Assembly (NCBI GenBank): GCA_041675505.1
Contig: JBAYTR010000007.1
Coordinates: 124,001-188,000, forward strand
Length of the DNA: 64,000 nucleotides
Direction: 5' to 3'
Source of the DNA: JAGPCK01 sp041675505
Lineage (GTDB): Bacteria; Bacteroidota; Bacteroidia; UKL13-3
Shown here piece after piece: positions 48,428 through 54,949 of the stretch; position 1 is the first letter of the stretch, and each line of letters starts with the position of its first letter. Both the position numbers and the translations under genes were made by a program. Under the pieces are notes generated by a model. It searched no databases, was not told the origin of the DNA, and saw only the letters and a program-made list of their open reading frames with translations.

Positions 48428-49093
48428 ATGAACATTTTAGCGACAGGAGAAACAAGCCGCATAGAAGAATTGAAACAAAAACTTTCATCAGATATTGTTT
48501 TGACGGTGGTAAATAAACGTGATTTATCGAAGGCCAATTTAAATGATTTCGATATCATTTTCGATTTGAATTTCGATGATGCGCCCGACTCTTCTGTATA
48601 CTCCGGCTTTACAGGCAAAGCCGTTTTTGTTTCTGCGGCTAAACTGCAACTGGCCGGTATAACTCCGCTCAACCACTCGCTGCTTATCGGCTTTAATGCT
48701 TTACCCACTTTTATTAACCGCACCCTGTGTGAGGTAAGTTTAGCAGATAAAAAGAACGAGACCTTACTTCAGAAAATTATTACTGCGCTGGGTTGGACCG
48801 CAAAGTTGGTTGATGACCGCGTAGGAATGGTTACACCACGCCTGGTGTACATGATTATTAACGAAGCATATTATACTGTACAGGAAGGAACAGCTTCTAA
48901 AAGCGATATTGATTTAGGAATGAAGTTGGGTACCAACTATCCGATGGGGCCTTTTGAGTGGTGTGAAAAAACGGGCATCCGAAATGTGTATGAAGTGCTT
49001 GAAGCAATATACAACGATACGCGAGATGAACGCTACAAGATTTGCCCGCGGCTCAAAACAGAGTACCTGAAATCAAAACAATTGTTTGCTTAA
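48428..49093 (+). CDS. 3-hydroxyacyl-CoA dehydrogenase-like protein
   Basis: A 221-residue protein whose C-terminal part (about 120-205) matches the 3-hydroxyacyl-CoA dehydrogenase C-terminal helical domain: DDRVGMVTPRLVYMIINEAYY, then IDLGMKLGTNYPMGPFEW. The N-terminal half has the length of a reduced Rossmann domain but no GxGxxG nucleotide loop (it begins MNILATGETSRIEELKQKL). Dehydrogenase activity is therefore doubtful, and a regulatory or binding role is possible. The ATG at 48428 was preferred over one four codons upstream. It is divergent from ridA. Confidence 0.75.
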   Translation: MNILATGETSRIEELKQKLSSDIVLTVVNKRDLSKANLNDFDIIFDLNFDDAPDSSVYSGFTGKAVFVSAAKLQLAGITPLNHSLLIGFNALPTFINRTLCEVSLADKKNETLLQKIITALGWTAKLVDDRVGMVTPRLVYMIINEAYYTVQEGTASKSDIDLGMKLGTNYPMGPFEWCEKTGIRNVYEVLEAIYNDTRDERYKICPRLKTEYLKSKQLFA

Positions 49094-49150
49094 GAAGCAG
49101 CCTTACAGTTTTCACAAAACTCTTCAGAATAAACTTTTTGTAATCTGTGC

Positions 49151-49160
49151 AATCAGTGGC
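49151..49160 (+). repeat. AATCAGTGGC repeat, first of a close pair
   Basis: AATCTGTGCAATCAGTGGC ends here, followed by a short A-rich stretch and ACTACTCTTTGA. The same word and a similar follow-on (ATTACTCTTTCGA) recur at 49431, at the 3-prime end of the malic enzyme gene, and in the hairpin at 47920. Together the two copies bracket the inverted palindromic repeats E and F. Confidence 0.45.
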
Positions 49161-49194
49161 GCAATAAAAAGCTAAAAAAACTACTCTTTGATTG

Positions 49195-49224
49195 TCCATG
49201 GTTGGCGTCCTCGCCAAACCATCC
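49195..49224 (-). repeat. Dispersed palindromic repeat, copy E (inverted)
   Basis: On the minus strand this reads GGATGGTTTGGCGAGGACGC, then CAACCATGGA. It is the same core as copies A and F, in the opposite orientation to copy F, which lies about 140 bp away. Confidence 0.65.
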
Positions 49225-49366
49225 GAGCACCTCAATTACGACCACTCCATATAGTGTTGTAGAAAAGAAAACCTCGAAGAAAATACCTCGTAATAAGCTG
49301 CTGACGAATGAACATGCTCTCTCGGTGAAGCCGAAAAAAGTACATAATACAAGTATATCCTTTCTG

Positions 49367-49398
49367 TGGTATGGCGGGGACGCCAACCACGGACGGGA
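49367..49398 (+). repeat. Dispersed palindromic repeat, copy F
   Basis: TGGTATGGCGGGGACGCC then AACCACGGACGGGA, the clearest copy of the family. With copy E it forms an inverted pair between the dehydrogenase-like gene and the malic enzyme gene, like the paired REPs of a mosaic element. Confidence 0.7.
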
Positions 49399-49458
49399 CC
49401 ACTTACAGAACCTTAAGCTCAGCGAAACTAAATCAGTGGCTACAAAAAAACTAAAGCA

Positions 49459-51747
49459 TTACTCTTTCGACTGAGCATCCACCACCGCGATAGTAATCAT
49501 GTTGATGATTTCTCTTACTGTGCTGCCCAGTTGAAGTATGTGCACCGACTTGCGCAAACCCAGCAATACCGGCCCGATTGCTTCCGCATTGCCCAGTTCC
49601 TGCAACAACTTATACGCAATATTACCTGCGGAAAGTTTAGGGAAAATAAACGTATTGGCCGGCTCACCACACAAAGCACTGAATGGAAAATTTTCCTGCA
49701 ACAGTTTTTTGTTCAACGCGAAATTGGCCTGCATGTCTCCATCCACAATCATATCAGGATATCGCTGACGCAGCATGTTCACTGCATTTTGAATTTTCGT
49801 TGGTGTTTCTCCTTTCACACTGCCAAAATTGGAATAAGACAACATGGCAATGCGCGGCTTTATATTGAACTTCTGTACCTCTTTTGCCGTCAATGCGGTT
49901 ATTTCTACCAGGTCTTCTGTTGAGGGGTCTACATTAATGGTAGTATCAGCAAAAAACAACGTGCCTTTTTTGGTAAGCATAATGTACATACCTGCTACTT
50001 TGGTGGCTCCGTCTTCCTTACCAAACACATGCAAGGCGGGGCGTATGGTGTTGGCGTAACTGCGCGTTAATCCTGATATGAGCGCATCGCCCTCGCCACA
50101 CTCTACCATCATGCTGCCAAAATAATTGCGTTCCCGCATCAGCTTTTTAGCATCATATAAAGTCATGCCTTTACGCTGACGTTTTTTCCACAACAACTCG
50201 GCAAAGGCATTTCGTTTTTCTTCCAGCTCTGGTGTAAGCGGGTCTATAATGAGTGTTTCTCCCAGGTCAAGGTTGTTCTCTGCCAGTATCTGTTCAATCT
50301 TTTTACGACTACCTAAAAGAATAGGTTCACACAAACCTTCATCACGCGAAATTTGTGCGGCCTTTAATATTTTGTAATTATCTGCCTCAGCAAACACCAC
50401 CCGTTTAGGATTTGATTTTGCCTTTTGTGTGATGGCAGTAATAAATTTATTCTCGTGCCCCAAACGGCTGCGCAATTCTTGTTCGTAAGCGTCCCAGTCG
50501 GTAATAGGATGTTTGGCTACACCACTATCCATAGCTGCTTTAGCAACTGCAGGTGCAACGGTATAAATTAAACGCGGGTCAATGGGTTTTGGAATAATAT
50601 ATGTTTTGCCAAACGTTACATTTTTTTCGTTGTAAGCCAGATTCACAATTTCAGGAACGGGCTCATGCGCTAAAGCAGCAATAGCACGCACAGCAGCCAG
50701 TTTCATTTCTTCGTTAATGGTGGTGGCACGTACATCCAAAGCACCCCTGAAAATATACGGAAAGCCCAGCACGTTGTTCACCTGATTGGGATAATCACTT
50801 CGGCCGGTAGCCATCACAATATCTTCCCGTGCAGCAATAGCTTCGTTGTACTCAATCTCCGGGTCGGGATTGGCCATAGCAAACACAACAGGATTTTTTG
50901 CCATAGAACGCAACATGTCTGCATTGAGCACATTTCCTTTAGAGAGCCCCACAAACACATCGGCATCCTTCATTGCTTCTTCCAATGTATTAATGTTGCG
51001 ACCGGTGGCAAATTCTTTTTTAGTAATATCCAGATTAGGACTATCCGTTCTGATAACACCTTTACTATCGAGCATCACAATGTTTTCTTTCTTCACGCCC
51101 AGGCTCACAAACAAACGGGTACACGATATGGCAGAAGCACCCGCACCGTTCACTACTAATTTTATCTTATCAATTTTCTTTTTAACAACTATCAGTGCAT
51201 TTAACAAAGCCGCACCGCTAATAATAGCTGTGCCGTGTTGGTCATCATGCATTACCGGAATATTTAATTCCTCTTTTAATCTGCGTTCAATTTCAAAGCA
51301 CTCAGGTGCTTTAATATCTTCCAGGTTTACTCCGCCAAATGTGGGCTCAAGTATTTTTACCGTGCGCACAAATTCATCCACATCTTTCGTGTTCAACTCC
51401 AAATCAAACACATCAATATCTGCAAATATTTTGAACAGAATTCCTTTGCCTTCCATTACGGGTTTTGATGCTTCCGGCCCTATATCTCCTAAACCCAGCA
51501 CCGCTGTTCCGTTGGAAATTACAGCCACCAGATTTCCCTTAATGGTGTACTTGTATACGTCTTCTACGTTAGCAGCAATTTCCAAACACGGCTCTGCCAC
51601 TCCCGGTGAATAGGCCAAACTTAAATCACGTTTGGTGTTAGTCGGTTTGGTAGATACTACTTCTATTTTTCCCGGACGGCCTTTGGTGTGATAGGCCAAT
51701 GCATCCTTCTTCAAATTCTCTGCTAAACTGTTTTGGTTGTTGCTCAT
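49459..51747 (-). CDS. maeB: NADP-dependent malic enzyme with phosphotransacetylase-like domain
   Basis: A 762-residue MaeB-type enzyme that decarboxylates malate to pyruvate with NADP reduction. The malic enzyme part (about 1-430) shows LAYSPGVAEPCLEI, VMHDDQHGTAI (catalytic Asp), the NADP loop VNGAGASAIS and AMANPDPEI. The C-terminal part (about 440-762) is phosphotransacetylase-like and usually regulatory, binding acetyl-CoA. The length is normal for the family. The gene's last codons lie inside an AATCAGTGGC-associated repeat. It starts 9 bp downstream of the LOG-family gene, so they are co-transcribed. Confidence 0.93.
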   Translation of the reverse strand: MSNNQNSLAENLKKDALAYHTKGRPGKIEVVSTKPTNTKRDLSLAYSPGVAEPCLEIAANVEDVYKYTIKGNLVAVISNGTAVLGLGDIGPEASKPVMEGKGILFKIFADIDVFDLELNTKDVDEFVRTVKILEPTFGGVNLEDIKAPECFEIERRLKEELNIPVMHDDQHGTAIISGAALLNALIVVKKKIDKIKLVVNGAGASAISCTRLFVSLGVKKENIVMLDSKGVIRTDSPNLDITKKEFATGRNINTLEEAMKDADVFVGLSKGNVLNADMLRSMAKNPVVFAMANPDPEIEYNEAIAAREDIVMATGRSDYPNQVNNVLGFPYIFRGALDVRATTINEEMKLAAVRAIAALAHEPVPEIVNLAYNEKNVTFGKTYIIPKPIDPRLIYTVAPAVAKAAMDSGVAKHPITDWDAYEQELRSRLGHENKFITAITQKAKSNPKRVVFAEADNYKILKAAQISRDEGLCEPILLGSRKKIEQILAENNLDLGETLIIDPLTPELEEKRNAFAELLWKKRQRKGMTLYDAKKLMRERNYFGSMMVECGEGDALISGLTRSYANTIRPALHVFGKEDGATKVAGMYIMLTKKGTLFFADTTINVDPSTEDLVEITALTAKEVQKFNIKPRIAMLSYSNFGSVKGETPTKIQNAVNMLRQRYPDMIVDGDMQANFALNKKLLQENFPFSALCGEPANTFIFPKLSAGNIAYKLLQELGNAEAIGPVLLGLRKSVHILQLGSTVREIINMITIAVVDAQSKE

Positions 51748-51756
51748 GTGGCAATA

Positions 51757-52464
51757 TTAGAAATTAGGCGATAAAGCGTATTTAGTATAAAATTCGTTGA
51801 TATAGGCTACACATTCATCGGCTGTGTCAACTACTTTAAACAAATCAAGGTCTTTGGCATTAATATTATTTTCCTGCTCCAGCATTACTTTTTTAATCCA
51901 GTCAATCAACCCTCCCCAAAATTCACTACCTACCAACACAATAGGAAATTTGGCAATCTTTTGTGTTTGTATTAGTGTGAGGGCTTCGAACAATTCGTCC
52001 ATGGTACCAAAACCACCGGGCAATACCACAAATCCTTGCGCATATTTCACAAACATTACCTTACGTACAAAAAAGTAATCGAAGTGGATGAGTTTATCGT
52101 AATCAATGTACGGGTTATGACTTTGCTCAAAAGGTAAATCAATATTAAGACCCACCGATTTGCCGTTGTTGTCTTTGGCTCCTTTGTTTCCGGCTTCCAT
52201 AATACCCGGTCCTCCACCGGTAATTACACCAAAACCGTTTTCTGAAAGTTTGGCGGCAATTTCTTCAGCCAGTTTAAAATATTTGTTGTCGGGTTTGGTT
52301 CTTGCTGAACCGAATATGGATACACAAGGACCTATTTTCGACAGTTTTTCAAACCCGCTCACAAACTCCGACATAATTTTGAATATGGCCCAGGAGTCGG
52401 AGATTTTAATTTCGGGCCAACGTTTGTTTTCAAAAGCCCTTCGGATACGTTCGTCTTCGTTCAT
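51757..52464 (-). CDS. LOG family protein (TIGR00730)
   Basis: A 235-residue Rossmann-fold protein of the LOG (lysine decarboxylase-like) family. The nucleotide-binding motif GGGPGIMEAGNKGA and the diagnostic PGGFGTMDELFE are both present. Plant and some bacterial LOG proteins are cytokinin-type nucleotide phosphoribohydrolases; in general the family hydrolyses nucleoside monophosphates. I chose the ATG at 52464; another at 52485 would add seven residues. It is the first gene of the unit with maeB. Confidence 0.87.
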   Translation of the reverse strand: MNEDERIRRAFENKRWPEIKISDSWAIFKIMSEFVSGFEKLSKIGPCVSIFGSARTKPDNKYFKLAEEIAAKLSENGFGVITGGGPGIMEAGNKGAKDNNGKSVGLNIDLPFEQSHNPYIDYDKLIHFDYFFVRKVMFVKYAQGFVVLPGGFGTMDELFEALTLIQTQKIAKFPIVLVGSEFWGGLIDWIKKVMLEQENNINAKDLDLFKVVDTADECVAYINEFYTKYALSPNF

Positions 52465-52619
52465 GTTTACGCGTATTAAAAGCATACAAATTAAAGGGTT
52501 TTTTCGTTAGTGCGGGCAGTAAAAACAAAGCCCTTTACTATCAAAGTTTTATCTGCATTTTTATTTGGCAGAATAAACCATTCGTTTTACCTTTAATCTA
52601 TAATTCAAATAATTTAGCC

Positions 52620-53090
52620 ATGAAAAAAATAATGCTTCTTCTTACCCTGATATGCAGCATAGTGCTGGTACAGGCTCAACAACCCAAACAGGGAAAACCA
52701 CAGGCTCAAAGACCAAAAGGTGATCCGATGCAAAACATTGACAAGCGTATTGCTCAAATGACCAAGCAATACAACCTCAATGAAGCTCAACAAAAACAAG
52801 TGCGTGAACTGATGGTGAGCAGCGGAGGAAAAATGAAAGCTGTACGTGAAAAACACAAAGGAGATCGCAAAGCGGCTGCACCCGAAATGAAAGTGATTCG
52901 CCAGGAGTACCACGCAAAATTAAAAGCTATTCTTACACCGGAGCAGTATGCTAAGTGGAAAGTAGATGCCAAGGCGCGCCACGAAAAAATGAAAATGAAA
53001 AGAGAGTCAAAAATGCAGGATAAAGCACCGGCTCCATCACCCGTAAAAGCAGATGAAGACGAAGATGATTTAAACGTAGTGGAAGACTGA
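52620..53090 (+). CDS. Spy/CpxP-like periplasmic protein (DUF4890 type)
   Basis: A 156-residue exported helical protein. The signal peptide ends VQAQ (about 20). The body has long charged helices with an LNEAQQKQVRELM segment and an ILTPEQYAKW motif, the counterpart of the LTPEQ motif of Spy and CpxP, which bind unfolded envelope proteins. The C terminus is strongly acidic (DEDEDDLN). It is followed by a good bidirectional terminator. A chaperone role is inferred from resemblance. Confidence 0.72.
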   Translation: MKKIMLLLTLICSIVLVQAQQPKQGKPQAQRPKGDPMQNIDKRIAQMTKQYNLNEAQQKQVRELMVSSGGKMKAVREKHKGDRKAAAPEMKVIRQEYHAKLKAILTPEQYAKWKVDAKARHEKMKMKRESKMQDKAPAPSPVKADEDEDDLNVVED

Positions 53091-53105
53091 TTTTTTCTTC
53101 ACCGT

Positions 53106-53142
53106 AAAAAAAGGCAGCGAAAATTATTTCGCTGCCTTTTTT
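53106..53142. terminator. Bidirectional intrinsic terminator
   Basis: GGCAGCGAAA and TTTCGCTGCC form a perfect 10-bp stem with a four-base loop, flanked by A6 on the left and T6 on the right. It lies between two convergent genes. Confidence 0.9.
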
Positions 53143-53145
53143 GTT

Positions 53146-53349
53146 TTATTGCGGGTGATCGTAGCTTCTGAAAATAAACGTGAGAATGTACCTGTCATTT
53201 GCCATATGATTCTGAACAATGTTTTCGATGTACATTCCGTCATCAAATAAATAATCCAATTCGGGGTAGAGTTTAACAAACGATTTATCCTGTGCTGTTG
53301 CTCCGGCAGGGATATCTGCAAAAACCGTAACTACTTTTTGTGCATTCAT
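53146..53349 (-). CDS. Small protein of unknown function
   Basis: A 67-residue protein beginning MNAQKVVTVFADIPAG and containing YLFDDGMYIENIV. It has no signal peptide or membrane segment and looks cytosolic. It ends four bases from a strong bidirectional terminator, which supports it being a real transcribed gene. I recognise no family. Confidence 0.55.
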   Translation of the reverse strand: MNAQKVVTVFADIPAGATAQDKSFVKLYPELDYLFDDGMYIENIVQNHMANDRYILTFIFRSYDHPQ

Positions 53350-53435
53350 ATTTTTAATATTGAGTGATAAAGGTAACCCTGTTTACTGCGCACTGATTCG
53401 CCACCTGTGAAAACTACAACATCTGTCTTTAGAAG

Positions 53436-53471
53436 TGTAACACAACCAACAAATTTCCTGGCCACCTTTGT
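53436..53471 (+). promoter_or_regulatory. Bipartite element TGTAACAC-N20-ACCTTTGT, copy 1
   Basis: TGTAACAC at 53436-53443 and ACCTTTGT at 53464-53471 are separated by 20 bp and end 36 bp before the ATG of the secreted DUF3494 gene. Identical spacing occurs at 54879, 59856 and 63113. It does not fit the TAnnTTTG housekeeping promoter at normal spacing. Confidence 0.65.
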
Positions 53472-53507
53472 TGAGTGAAAACTAATTCACCTCCTAAGCG
53501 TAAATTA

Positions 53508-54746
53508 ATGAACATATTCACCCGTTACTTTCTATTAACCTTCACCGGCTTGTTGTGGTCTGCTATTCTTTTTGCGCAGTCGCCACCATTAGGAAGCACT
53601 ATAAATTTTATACTCTTCTCATCAAGCGGTGCGGTGACTAACACCGGTAACACTGTTTTAACAGGCGATGTAGGAAGTAACAGCGGAGCAGTAACCGGCT
53701 TTGATACAGCCTTAGTTAACGGAACGGTTCACTTAAGCCCTAACACCGCTACCGCACAATGTGCCACTGATTTGGGTTTGTTATTTGCTTACCTCGATAG
53801 CTTGCCACACGACAGTCAACTGACTAATCCCGGAACCTTTGGTAATAGTATGGTACTTACTTCGCGCGTGTATTTTTTGAATGCGGCAACCGTGATGACC
53901 GACACTTTATTCCTGGATGCACAAAATAACGCTGCTGCTGTATTTATTATCAAAGTAAACGGTGCATTTTCAACCAGTAAACATGCACAGGTTGTTTTAC
54001 GTAACGGGGCACAAGCAAAAAATGTGTATTGGAAAATAGAAGGTTTAGCCACCATTATGGACTCTTCTTATTTTAAAGGAACACTGGTGTGCCACATTGG
54101 AGCCATTTCCATCAGAAGCGGAACACACATAGAGGGCCGTGCGCTTACTACCAGTGGTGCTATTGATGTTACAGCCAACACCTCCAATATTACTTTGCCG
54201 GTAACGCTGCTACAATTTTCTGCTGCTACATCAAACGGTCAGGTGTACCTTAACTGGTTAACCGCAACAGAAAACAACAACCATTTTTTTACCGTTCAAA
54301 GTTCTGTGGATGGCGAGGTGTTTACTGACATTGCAACAATAAACGGATCGGGCAACAGCCTTGTACCTGTTTATTATTCAGCGGTTGACTACAGCCCAAA
54401 CAACGGCCTTTCATACTACAGGCTGAAACAAACTGACTTTAACGGCAGTTTCGAATACCTGAAAACAATAGCTTCTCACACACGAGCTACTGCAAGCATC
54501 AACTTATACCCCAACCCGGCAGCCGGCAATGCTACAACGTTGATTATTGAAGGAGAAAAAGGTAATGCTGTTCTTGTTGAGTTAACCGACATGACCGGGA
54601 AGGTACACTACTCAACCAACGCTCGTATTGAAAGCGACAACTATCTTTTAACTATCCCATTGAACAAACTGAAGACAAAAGGAACATATCTGATCTGCGT
54701 ATCGGGCAACACCAACCGTTACTTCAAGAGACTAATAGTTCAGTAA
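53508..54746 (+). CDS. T9SS-secreted DUF3494 ice-binding-type protein
   Basis: A 412-residue exported protein. The ATG at 53508 gives a signal peptide ending LFAQ; the GTG 11 codons upstream lies too close to the promoter element. The DUF3494 domain (about 25-220) is the beta-solenoid of bacterial ice-binding proteins. It shows FILFSSSGAVTNTGN, GDVGSNSGAVTGF, AAAVFIIKVNGAF, GAQAKNVYWKI and FKGTLVCH. An Fn3-like domain opening LPVTLLQFSA (about 228-320) and a T9SS type A sorting domain with NLYPNPAAG (about 335-412) follow. It would be exported to or beyond the cell surface. Ice binding is a family property, not demonstrated here. Confidence 0.88.
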   Translation: MNIFTRYFLLTFTGLLWSAILFAQSPPLGSTINFILFSSSGAVTNTGNTVLTGDVGSNSGAVTGFDTALVNGTVHLSPNTATAQCATDLGLLFAYLDSLPHDSQLTNPGTFGNSMVLTSRVYFLNAATVMTDTLFLDAQNNAAAVFIIKVNGAFSTSKHAQVVLRNGAQAKNVYWKIEGLATIMDSSYFKGTLVCHIGAISIRSGTHIEGRALTTSGAIDVTANTSNITLPVTLLQFSAATSNGQVYLNWLTATENNNHFFTVQSSVDGEVFTDIATINGSGNSLVPVYYSAVDYSPNNGLSYYRLKQTDFNGSFEYLKTIASHTRATASINLYPNPAAGNATTLIIEGEKGNAVLVELTDMTGKVHYSTNARIESDNYLLTIPLNKLKTKGTYLICVSGNTNRYFKRLIVQ

Positions 54747-54771
54747 TTCATGTATTAGGTTTGTTAGACTG

Positions 54772-54808
54772 GCGGGGTGCTTTTCTTAGGAAGGGTGCCC
54801 TGCTTTTT
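54772..54808 (+). terminator. Terminator after the secreted DUF3494 gene
   Basis: GCGGGGTGC pairs (with G-U wobbles) with GTGCCCTGC across a 14-base loop, followed by TTTTT. It lies 25 bp after the stop codon. Confidence 0.7.
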
Positions 54809-54878
54809 ATTTGACCGGCCTGCGAAATGCACAGCCCGCGCACGTATCCGTGAATTATGTAATTCCTATTCAGATGGA

Positions 54879-54914
54879 TGTAACGAATGAAAATGCCCCA
54901 CATCAGACCTTTGT
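54879..54914 (+). promoter_or_regulatory. Bipartite element TGTAACGA-N20-ACCTTTGT, copy 2
   Basis: TGTAACGA at 54879-54886 and ACCTTTGT at 54907-54914 have the same 20-bp gap as copy 1 and again end 35-36 bp before the chosen start (54950). This spacing supports choosing 54950 over an in-frame start at 54887, which would lie inside the element. Confidence 0.65.
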
Positions 54915-54949
54915 GGGGTAAAAATATTTACACTAATAAACAACAGTAC

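Noticed and set aside
49153..49474. Two open frames (one on each strand) between the dehydrogenase-like gene and maeB
   Set aside because: Both run through the inverted palindromic repeats and show no family resemblance; the region is repeat sequence.
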